DNA of 64,000 nucleotides from Lineus longissimus (lineage: Eukaryota; Nemertea; Pilidiophora; Heteronemertea; Lineidae), in contig NC_088315.1 of NCBI RefSeq assembly GCF_910592395.1, positions 12,276,501 through 12,340,500 of the forward strand. Reading direction: 5' to 3'. Positions 43,676 through 50,732 of this stretch are shown here, in pieces. Numbering within the stretch: position 1 is the first letter of the stretch; each line of letters starts with the position of its first letter. The position numbers were made by a program, and so were the translations under genes. The notes under the pieces are model-generated. The model ran no database searches. It saw nothing but the letters and a program-made list of their open reading frames with translations, and was not told the origin of the DNA.

Positions 43676-44662
43676 TCAATTCACTGCAAAGAGTAAATTT
43701 CTTTCAAGTCTATTATTCAACTTAATCATCTCGTTTATGATTTCTGTCTGACTACATATGTTAATGTTCTGGTTCATTCTCATGTTATTATTTAAATTCG
43801 ATAATCTATCAAGCAGAATCATATTTTCATCACGAAGATAATCCCCGAAATGCTGTGATATCACTATTTTCCAAATTGGTATTACATCCTGGTCTCGAAA
43901 GACAAACCAGTTTTCACTTCTCATTTTTACCATGAAATCCATTGACCTATCCAATTGATCCTTAAATAGTGTGTAGTCTACTTTAGCACTCTTCTGTCTG
44001 TTTTGTGTTTTAGACATTGGTCTAATGTTAAACCAAGCAAAGCACAGTTCAGGTTTATCTTTGAATTCCTTGATTGGTAAGACATGATCCAACTCTTCTT
44101 CTACTATTCGAACTCTGTTCTCGGGACTTTGTCCTATTGGAGATAGACTCCTCTGGTACTTTAACCACTGTGAGAAGAAACTGTCTGTACATCCTAGATT
44201 GAATGATGAATTACCGGTCGGACTTCGTCCTGAGAGCAGAGCTCGAGTACACTCTCCCTTAGAAATGCGGTTTAGACCAACTCTAATTTTGTGTCTGTCT
44301 CTATTACCATTTTGGTCAAGGTAATCCTTTTTGTAATATGAATTAAAACATGATCTGCAGTTACCTCTATTTCCGTCTTTACCAAATTCACCATCACTTA
44401 GTAATTTATTTTCATAACATTTATTACATCCCTTGATTTTACTTGAACCACATTCTTTACAGTAATCAAGTAGTTTATTACGCCTGTTCTTTTCAAAATT
44501 AATTTCAGGTTTCTTTTCACAGCACTTAACACAATAAATTGTAGGTCCTGAAATTACTGGTTGTTGCTGATACATAGGTTGCTGCTGAAACATAGGTTGC
44601 TGCTGATACATAGGTTGTTGCTGATACACATTGACAGTAGCATTAAATATTGCTCCATCCAT
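43676..44662 (-). CDS. Zinc-ribbon and HNH-nuclease-like protein
   Basis: 328 codons. The N-terminus has tandem YQQQPM repeats, then a Cys-rich region with repeated CxxC pairs (CVKCCEKK, CKECGS, CNKCYEN, CRSC; residues about 42-105), and further on ELDHVLPIKEF...CFAWFNIRPMSKTQNRQK (about 186-225), which resembles the core of HNH endonucleases found in large DNA viruses and phages (DH...N...K). It may cut DNA during replication or packaging; this is inference from motif. Two mini-hairpin repeats are read in frame (44217-44250 as TRALLSGRSPT; 44107-44139 as GQSPENRVRI). Frame intact. Confidence 0.75.
   Translation of the reverse strand: MDGAIFNATVNVYQQQPMYQQQPMFQQQPMYQQQPVISGPTIYCVKCCEKKPEINFEKNRRNKLLDYCKECGSSKIKGCNKCYENKLLSDGEFGKDGNRGNCRSCFNSYYKKDYLDQNGNRDRHKIRVGLNRISKGECTRALLSGRSPTGNSSFNLGCTDSFFSQWLKYQRSLSPIGQSPENRVRIVEEELDHVLPIKEFKDKPELCFAWFNIRPMSKTQNRQKSAKVDYTLFKDQLDRSMDFMVKMRSENWFVFRDQDVIPIWKIVISQHFGDYLRDENMILLDRLSNLNNNMRMNQNINICSQTEIINEMIKLNNRLERNLLFAVN
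44107..44250. repeat. Two mini-hairpin repeats in the HNH gene
   Basis: 44107-44139: GAAC-TCT-GTTC, TCG, GGAC-TTT-GTCC. 44217-44250: GGAC-TTC-GTCC, then GAGC-AGA-GCTC. Confidence 0.85.
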
Positions 44663-44750
44663 TTCTTTCTTTATTTAGTAGGACATTTTTTTTTTAAATT
44701 ACGTTTTTCGAACTTGTTCTTGTGACTTAAGTCACTTTAGAGACTTTATT

Positions 44751-45844
44751 TCATTTCAATGATTTGATATCAGAAACTGGTAACCATTCATTGAACTTGT
44801 CACTGTAACCCTTCCACTTCACTAATCCGTATTTCTTGCCTTTACTGGTCTTGTACCTTAGGATTTTCTCGATCTTGTACTCTAGCTGGTCAGGATTAGG
44901 AACATAGCTCAATTCCTCTTCATAGAAATATCCTTGAATTTCTTCTTTGTGGTAATCCTCAAGCTTGTAGACGATAGGGTGAGTAAAGATGATCTGTTTG
45001 ATTTGGAACACCTCCTCAGTGTAGTTGGGCATGTAACCTTTACCGAAAATGGACTTGTACTTTGAAATTCTTACACTGTCACCTACTTTGTACTTTGGAT
45101 TACCAAATGTCTCTTTGAGGTGAAGACCGTAAAGATTGTACCACACTGTTCCTTCGTTTTCCATCTTTCTGGCGTCTACAGGTTTCATACCTATTGATGA
45201 GTGAAATGTGTTATTGTAGCCGCTGACCAGGTCATCCAGAACGTCAATCCACTTGTCAGTCTCCTTAGCGGTGAAATAACGCCACATTTTTTCTTTAAGG
45301 GTTCTATTGAATCTCTCTACTACTGCTGCCTTCTTATCAGATTTTGTGGAGAACCAGTCTATGTCATTTTCTGTTAAGAGTTCCTTGAAGTGTTTGTTGT
45401 AAAATTCTTTACCGTCATCAAACTGGATTTTCGTTGGTTTTGCTTCTCTGAAAATCAATTTGAATGCATCTCTGATTTCTTCTCCCCTCTTACTCTTAAC
45501 TGCTAGAGCCCAAGAAAAACGACTAAATAGATCTATGACTGTTAAAATGAATCTGAAACCCTTATTCTTACTCTCGAATTTCTGCATGTCAACCAGATCT
45601 GCTTGCCATTGTTGATCGATGTACGATACCATTGTCTTCCTGAAGGTGAATTTCTTAATGGCCGGTTTGTGTAGTTGGTGAGTTGGTAGTGTTTCTAGAA
45701 ATTCTTTCACTTCTTTTTTTTAATAAGTTTACCATCTTCCTTGACCTGTTTCCACATCTTACTCAAAGAACTGTAAGCCACGGGACTCTCAGGGTTGTAG
45801 TACAAATCCCTTAGATACTGCTGTGTGTCATCCTTTACATTCAT
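44751..45844 (-). pseudogene. int: Polinton integrase (rve core + chromodomain), frameshifted in a poly-A tract
   Basis: The main frame (45710-44751) has the retroviral-type core: WQADLVD (catalytic Asp, residue 38 of this frame), IQFDDGKEF (Asp 98) and AAVVERFNRTLK (Glu 132). It ends in a chromodomain, KKYGLVKWKGYSDKFNEWLP, which would target the element to chromatin marks. An ATG at 45844 (CATTTAAATG, shared with the divergent ATPase) starts an N-terminal segment of about 44 codons typical of these integrases, but eight As at 45721-45714 on the minus strand put it out of phase with the rest; nine would restore phase. Either a real lesion or a homopolymer error. Function: insertion of element ends with 6-bp duplication. 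Confidence 0.9.
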
Positions 45845-45851
45845 TTAAATG
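45842..45851. promoter_or_regulatory. Divergent start palindrome CATTTAAATG
   Basis: The integrase ATG (minus) and ATPase ATG (plus) are separated by only TTAA, forming a perfect 10-bp palindrome. Each gene thus has the TTTAAATG start context. Promoter elements for one gene must lie within the coding region of the other. Confidence 0.7.
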
Positions 45852-46469
45852 AGTGAAGTATTTATTTACGAGCCACACAATATGTTAATTTCTGGTGTTA
45901 CCAATTGTGGTAAGACATATTTTGCCCTTGACCTCTTAGAAAAGGAGTATCGGCACAAGTTCCAGAACATAGTAATTTTCTGTCCAACATATTTCAACAA
46001 TAAGACATATGAAAGGAAATGGATTTACCAAGACAAGAACGTCTACATAGTTAATCCCGAAGCTGTGGCCAGTAATTTGGACCTTGTGCTTCAGTTTGCT
46101 ACTCTGACCTTTGCTGGTTCTAACACATTATTCCTCATTGATGACTGTGCTAATTTGAGAGACACAAAAAAGAAGGTGTCCGAGTTATGTAATCTTGCCT
46201 TTTCCGGCAGGCACTACAATCTCACTGTTTGGTTACTAGTTCAGAAGTAAAATTCAGTTGTTAAGGACTACAGAGAGAACATAAGAATTTTAGTATTATT
46301 TTTTAATAAGGATGAATCAGCCATGAAAGATGCCTTAGAAGAAAACAGTGTTATTCCTAAGGAGAAAAGACAGTACTACATAGAAGAACTTAAGATGAAA
46401 AAAGGATCAAAACTGATCATTAGACTACAACATCCATTTGGATTTACTCTTTCACATCAAAAATCTTAG
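45849..46469 (+). pseudogene. FtsK/HerA-like genome-packaging ATPase with one nonsense codon
   Basis: Walker A GVTNCGKT (residues 16-23) and Walker B TLFLIDD (93-99) identify the packaging ATPase of Polintons, which would pump DNA into capsids. SGRHYNLTVWLLVQ matches the conserved region after Walker B. A TAA at 46248-46250 (codon 134) interrupts the gene; the same phase is open for a further 72 codons to TAG at 46467-46469 with sequence resembling the usual C-terminal third. The stop falls just after the conserved QK, so the product would lack its C-terminal part. Total span of about 206 codons is near the usual size of the family. Confidence 0.9.
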
Positions 46470-46483
46470 TCCCGCTTCTCATC

Positions 46484-46545
46484 ATCAGGACTGTGTCCGA
46501 TCATCAGGACTGTGTCCGATCATCAGGACTGTGTCCGATCAGTTG
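46484..46545. repeat. Three tandem single-hairpin repeats
   Basis: Three units of ATCAGGACTGTGTCCGATC type, 20-21 bp apart, each with only the GGAC-TGT-GTCC stem, at the convergent ends of ATPase and the next gene. The last unit supplies the C-terminal codons of the 46523 gene. Confidence 0.85.
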
Positions 46546-46981
46546 TCTTAGTCTTTCTAACCCTAGTAAAATAATAAATTATTAACCCTAAACCACTAAG
46601 TCCTAGGATAATCCATAGGTACTCGTATTTCTTCATTTCATCACTAGGTTGGTAGTAATCACTTAATTGTGGTCGCTGAGGTAGTACAATAGTTCTTTCT
46701 GGATGTAAATGATTGTAAACAGTAAGTGCTGAATCAGTATTGTTAAAATCAATAGAAGCGTCTCTTTCTCTCTTTAATTCAAGATTAACGAAGTCAATGG
46801 TACTTTTCCTATGCTCCTCCCATTCGGTTGAAGCTTTTTGTAATTGCTCCTGAGCCAAATCATGTCTTTTCACTTCAGTCTCATAGCCATTCTTGTCTAG
46901 TTTTTTAAAAAGCTAACCGGATCCAGTGAATGCTAATCCATTGATTATTGCAGATCCAAATAACATGCCAATGCCAGCCAT
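46523..46981 (-). pseudogene. Polinton-conserved coiled-coil/TM protein with early nonsense codon
   Basis: ATG at 46981 (GGAATTAAATGGC) opens a Gly/Ala-rich hydrophobic N-terminus (GIGMLFGSAIINGLAF) that meets TAG at 46915-46913 (codon 23). The same phase continues openly to 46523. The downstream part begins with a charged helix (HDLAQEQLQKASTEWEEHR), has YHxx/LSDYYQPSDEM, and ends with a membrane segment YLWIILGLSGLGLIIYYF. The gene order next to penton, small membrane and capsid genes is common in Polintons, and the family is probably a minor virion protein. GTG/ATG starts after the stop might give a shortened product. Confidence 0.75.
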
Positions 46982-47003
46982 TTAATTCCAATGAATTTTA
47001 ATT

Positions 47004-47771
47004 TCAATGATGTGTCCCTGAGAGCATAGCTCGAGTTAATACCAATTGGTACTGTACATTATGACCATTAAGATCGATTATGTCACCTTTTTCATCAGTT
47101 AAGCGAATATTCAGCTTATTGAATCTTGGTTTACAGGGAATTGCTATTGGTTTCTCAAATGTGTATGCTATTAAATCCCCAAAATTAGCTTCCTTTATTG
47201 GTCTTGTGGTTAGCACATCAGATGCTTCACCATTACTTAATACACTATTAGATTCGATTATGTCACAGTGAAAAACAAAATGGTTAATTGGTCTAAAATT
47301 GATGGGTTTCTCGCTTACAACATCATCCTTACTTTTATTGTCTAAAGGATAAGGCCATTCTGATTTCATGCCAAATAATTCATTACTTTTACCAATAAAA
47401 TAGATCTGATAATGCGCCTCATTTTTTCTCTTTAGGAAGTGTAAGATGGCCTTACCTGTTGGTTCTTCAAGGTCAAATCTGACAGCACCTCTACTCATAC
47501 TATTTTCTTTCAACTTATCCGCAAATACTTTTGAAAAGCTCTGTAGGTCATAAAGACCATCTGGTAGCGTAATCTCTGCCACATCAAACCCCTTAACTTT
47601 GATTCGGTTATTCTCCCTGGCTGCACTTATGTTGTAGAATGTACAAGGTATTACTGCAAAAGTTAAAGTGATGCTACATGCATCTTGAATTTCAGTCTTG
47701 AGATTGACTGTTAAATCACTTGAACTCTGATCTGGATAGTCACTTGAATCTATGTTCATTACAGTAACCAT
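47004..47771 (-). CDS. Minor capsid protein (penton-type jelly roll)
   Basis: 255 codons, start in AAGTAAATGG. Placement between the ATPase/TM block and the major capsid gene, the size, and beta-rich composition with MVTVMNIDSSDYPDQSSSDL and FNKLNIRLTDEKGDIIDLNG fit the single jelly-roll penton protein of Polintons, which occupies capsid vertices. No lesion. The last residues (TRAMLSGTHH) derive from a partial mini-hairpin repeat (47010-47036), which has replaced the original C-terminus. Confidence 0.85.
   Translation of the reverse strand: MVTVMNIDSSDYPDQSSSDLTVNLKTEIQDACSITLTFAVIPCTFYNISAARENNRIKVKGFDVAEITLPDGLYDLQSFSKVFADKLKENSMSRGAVRFDLEEPTGKAILHFLKRKNEAHYQIYFIGKSNELFGMKSEWPYPLDNKSKDDVVSEKPINFRPINHFVFHCDIIESNSVLSNGEASDVLTTRPIKEANFGDLIAYTFEKPIAIPCKPRFNKLNIRLTDEKGDIIDLNGHNVQYQLVLTRAMLSGTHH
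47010..47036 (-). repeat. Partial mini-hairpin repeat at penton 3' end
   Basis: GTCC then TGAGAGCATAGCTCGAGTT; the GGAC side of the second stem is lost. Confidence 0.75.
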
Positions 47772-47828
47772 TTACTTAAGCAAATTTTCGTTTTCAAATT
47801 TACCTTTTATCAAATAAGTAAATTATTC

Positions 47829-48065
47829 TTACTTCATAATATTTCTGGGTAGGATTCCTTGATCGTAAAGGTACTCTAATGTTCCATTACTAATAGCTAC
47901 AGTTCCTCCCAGTTTAAGAATTTCCTCTAGGTTGGCCTGACTTGGGGGACCAATATTGATTCTCAAGAACCTTTTCAGTAACATAGAGTAACCAATTGTT
48001 GTTGATGCCAACAGTAAACTTTGATACAGTGTATTTATGATATCTTTCTTTCCTGGTGTATCCAT
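47829..48065 (-). CDS. Small Polinton membrane-associated protein
   Basis: 78 codons, start in AGTAATTAAATGGA. A mostly hydrophobic central helix (TLYQSLLLASTTIGYSMLLK) is followed by GTVAISNGTLEYLYDQGILP and ends NIMK. The small size, position between penton and major capsid genes and the G(T)LxYLxxxGILP motif match small proteins I recall from other Polintons. Role unknown, probably virion-associated. Confidence 0.75.
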   Translation of the reverse strand: MDTPGKKDIINTLYQSLLLASTTIGYSMLLKRFLRINIGPPSQANLEEILKLGGTVAISNGTLEYLYDQGILPRNIMK

Positions 48066-48143
48066 TTAATTACTTAGAAAATCACTAGTAAAACTCATTT
48101 ATCTAGTATTCAGTGTTGGAGCGAACTTTGTTCTTGCAGCACC

Positions 48144-49400
48144 TCAGTGCTGGAGTGAAGCAATCTGAGAATTCTGGATGTTTACCTGGGCGTCAGAAAC
48201 CACGAATATGTGCATTTTGTATGGTCCCTTTCCAGATTTCTTTGTAATAGATAATTGAATACCATCTTTTGTGTTCTGGAGCTTCTTTCCTGATCCGTGA
48301 AGGCGATTATCCTCAGAAGTTCTCAGGTCCAACCATAAACCATAGTGATTAGAATCACCATAGTATTTTTCCATGGTCATGTTACAGTCATGAGTTTTCT
48401 TCAAATCTTCAGACATAAAATGTTTCTTGATCTCCTCCCATTGATCCATCATTCTCATTCCTTCTGGGAACACCTGATTGGCAACACCCTCTATTGTGAT
48501 CTGCACTTTACTTATGTTAGGGTTTTCAAACTTCTCTGAATCTCTAGCTCCATCTACATAGTCAGACACAAATAGTAATAATAATCCTTTAATAGACATT
48601 CTTGGAAAGTTGATGTTCTCATTAATTAGTGTTTCATTAGCAGTAACATTGACTGTCTTAAAATGGTCTACCCAATCATAAAATATTGAGAATCCAGAAT
48701 TGTACTTGTTACTCAATTGACTAGCAATCATCTTATTAGTAACCGTGTCGTATTCAAAACAAATATTCTCTAGTTTGTAGCCCATGCTAGCTGTGGTTGT
48801 GGTGACTATGATTTCCTCCTTTGGTACTAAAGTTATTTCAATAATCACATCTTCTTGAATTGGAAACTTGTAAAATGGAGCATGATGATGGAATAGTTCA
48901 AAATCTAATGGTATTTTGTACTTCTTGTCAAACACTTTCTTTAAAGTCTTTTCATTAGCTGTTTCTCCAGTGACATCAGCTTCAGCGACTCCTGATCTTA
49001 ATTCTCTAAGATTTTTTGACTGAATACCCTGAAAAACTCTATCATTTCTTTCTTCTTCTGTAAACCACAGATCTTTAAATGTAGAATAATGACTGTATTC
49101 GTCAAGGTCAAATATCTGCTCTGTTCCCCACTTAACCACCATCTTTGAAATCAGGTTTCTACCAAGATTATTTACAACACTATTTTTAGAATCACCAGAA
49201 ATGGTTACATCAGCAGACAGATAAAGAGATTTAGGTACAAAGAATGTATTCTCTCGCAATGCCGGTATTCTAACATACAGTGTTTCTTTGGGGTTAGCAG
49301 ATGAGGGGTTATGAGTAATGATATGATGCTGCCTCTCAGCTTTTAAACCAAGTGGAATCTTATGTGCCCTTTCGGTATTTAATAAATATCCTGTTGCCAT
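48144..49400 (-). CDS. mcp: Major capsid protein (double jelly roll)
   Basis: 418 codons, start in AATAGAAATGGCAACAGG. Sequence blocks such as VRIPALRENTFFVPKSLYL, NLGRNLISKMVVKWGTEQIF, HAPFYKFPIQEDVIIEITLV and YKMHIFVVSDAQVNIQNSQI are characteristic of the Polinton major capsid protein, which forms trimeric pseudo-hexameric capsomers. Length fits the family. No lesion or hairpin repeat occurs inside, unlike most neighbours. Confidence 0.92.
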   Translation of the reverse strand: MATGYLLNTERAHKIPLGLKAERQHHIITHNPSSANPKETLYVRIPALRENTFFVPKSLYLSADVTISGDSKNSVVNNLGRNLISKMVVKWGTEQIFDLDEYSHYSTFKDLWFTEEERNDRVFQGIQSKNLRELRSGVAEADVTGETANEKTLKKVFDKKYKIPLDFELFHHHAPFYKFPIQEDVIIEITLVPKEEIIVTTTTASMGYKLENICFEYDTVTNKMIASQLSNKYNSGFSIFYDWVDHFKTVNVTANETLINENINFPRMSIKGLLLLFVSDYVDGARDSEKFENPNISKVQITIEGVANQVFPEGMRMMDQWEEIKKHFMSEDLKKTHDCNMTMEKYYGDSNHYGLWLDLRTSEDNRLHGSGKKLQNTKDGIQLSITKKSGKGPYKMHIFVVSDAQVNIQNSQIASLQH

Positions 49401-50040
49401 TTCTATTTATTTACTAGTAAAATTATGTACATGCAGTGAACAGTGCCAACATCATATATCAGGTAAAATGCACGGAAACGAATGTACAGTGTACAATACT
49501 TACAATACTTAAATTTTCCAGGCAAAATTAAGGCCTCTAAAATTCATGGAGCGTGGCTTTATGCCACATATGGTAATTGATAAACTATTCTTTATTGTAA
49601 TATTGATCGGCTCTCATTAGCAATTCAGTCATGCGCATTTTGGTCCTTAACAACGATCCCTGAGAGAAGGATGGTTGCTATGTACAAACACAAACTACCA
49701 CAAACTACATCTTTCATTGTAACATCTAACTAAACAAGCTTGACATAGGCCAGACTCGAACCCGGGTATTCTGCGTGGTAAGCATATGTTATCCCACTAG
49801 GCTATTGAACTTTCTATTTAGATCAACAATATTTATGCCTATTTAAAAGTAACATCTGTTTAAGGTAATAAGAGCGCCTATTGATTATGCGCATCACAGC
49901 TGATATCTCATTCAGTGTGGCACATGCAGGGGAATAGGGTTCATTTCTCTGCCATTTCTCAATGGATATTTGCAATGATGTATCCTTGGAAAGCTATTGA
50001 CGTGTACTTTCTGTTGGAATACAGTAAGTCATGATTACAT
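49401..50040. other. Non-coding right arm of Polinton
   Basis: About 640 bp between the capsid gene and the right TIR, without genes. It holds a tRNA-like segment (49743-49812) and probably the capsid gene promoter. Confidence 0.6.
49743..49812 (-). pseudogene. tRNA-like sequence (tRNA-derived, degenerate)
   Basis: On the minus strand, GCCTAGTGGGATAAC resembles a D-arm/A box, TTACCAC a seven-base anticodon loop (would-be ACC, Gly), and CCCGGGTTCGAGTCTGG a T-arm/B box with GGTTCGAGTC. The anticodon stem has one mismatch, and the acceptor stem does not pair. It may be a tRNA pseudogene or the promoter head of a tRNA-derived SINE. Confidence 0.5.
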
Positions 50041-50231
50041 TAACCCATTGAACTCTAGTATTCCCTTACCATTTCACTGCAACGCTTCACTGAAGAATGA
50101 TAGAATATATGTATTGTGGTGTCTGGTTCTTAGGGGTTTCTAAGCTAATTTGAGACAAAAAGGCCTGTAAGGGCTTTTGTTAAAATAGCTTAGAATTACC
50201 TACATTCCTACCACCACAATACATATATTCT
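50041..50231 (-). repeat. Right TIR of Polinton
   Basis: Inverse of 31491-31747 except that the inner repeat unit is single. The outer 130 bp (50102-50231) differ from the left end at one base only. Confidence 0.95.
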
Positions 50232-50237
50232 CACATC
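50232..50237 (+). repeat. Right 6-bp target duplication of Polinton
   Basis: CACATC, identical to 31485-31490. Confidence 0.95.
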
Positions 50238-50541
50238 TCACCGGTTCTTAGGTCTCTTCACTGGCTCCCGGTGAAGCAGCGTGTCATTTTCAAGGTCCTC
50301 CTGATGTGTTTCAAGGTGGTCCGGGGTTATGCACCTGCATACCTGAGCCTCAAACATGTTGAGAGGCAGCGTGTCACGTCTACCGGAGCACATCAGGGGG
50401 GCGGACGCGCTGCTTGCTTTTAAACGACTCCTAAAATCCTGGCTGTTCGAGGAAGCATTTCTTGGTGGGGAGGTAGCGCCTTGAGCAGGTTTACCTGGAG
50501 TTTGGCGCTCTATAAGACATTGTTGATTGATTGATTGATTG
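50232..50541 (+). pseudogene. LINE 3' part, continuation across the Polinton
   Basis: The frame cut at 31490 resumes: HISPVLRSLHWLPVKQRVIF and YAPAYLSLKHVERQ are the usual C-terminal blocks of CR1/L2-type reverse transcriptases. An internal deletion then joins the RT tail to AFKRLLKSWLFEEAF in another frame, near 50400. The LINE ends in GGCGCTCTATAAGACATTG and a (TGAT)n tail at about 50522-50541. ATTAT at 30461-30465 and 50542-50546 is a plausible target duplication. Confidence 0.85.
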
Positions 50542-50546
50542 ATTAT

Positions 50547-50732
50547 TTGATTTTTCTAAATTTTTCTAAATTTTCAAATGTTGTGGCAAACAAGGGGTTA
50601 ATTCACATAGTTGTACACCTTTAAGATTTATACAACCTATTTTTTCTATTAGTAGCCATCCATACCTTTCATTTAAGACCGGTCCCGCTTTGTTCTACCG
50701 CTATGAGGGGTAGGTCGCTTTTTTTCAGCCCT
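50547..50732 (-). repeat. Right TIR of outer transposon, outer part
   Basis: Inverse of about 26547-26737, including AACCTATTTTTTCTATTAGT and CCCGCTTTGTTCTACCGCTA. The sequence before the LINE (30465) and this one together rebuild the full right TIR. Confidence 0.88.

Larger units (their letters stand above)
31491..50231. mobile_element. Maverick/Polinton, 18.7 kb, complete ends
   Basis: Inverted termini (AGAATATATGTATTGTGGTG...), a perfect 6-bp target duplication, and the signature gene set (protein-primed DNA polymerase B, retroviral-type integrase, FtsK/HerA-like packaging ATPase, major and minor capsid proteins) define a Polinton. Polymerase and the left block read mostly rightward; capsid, HNH and integrase genes read leftward. 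Five genes carry single lesions, so this copy is probably not autonomous. No adenain-type protease was recognised. About 29 short hairpin repeats are scattered through its genes. Confidence 0.97.
26547..50732. mobile_element. Outer DNA transposon (with LINE and Polinton nested inside)
   Basis: Left TIR 26547-26892 (AGGGCTCT then GACCTACCCCTCATAGCGGT...) matches the inverse of 30303-30465 plus 50547-50732, i.e. a right TIR cut in two by the later insertions. The TIR is about 345 bp. Between the TIRs lies one broken gene (27568-29911). Without the nested insertions the element would be about 4.1 kb. No target duplication could be fixed because the outermost bases differ slightly between ends. 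The superfamily is not assigned. Confidence 0.85.
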
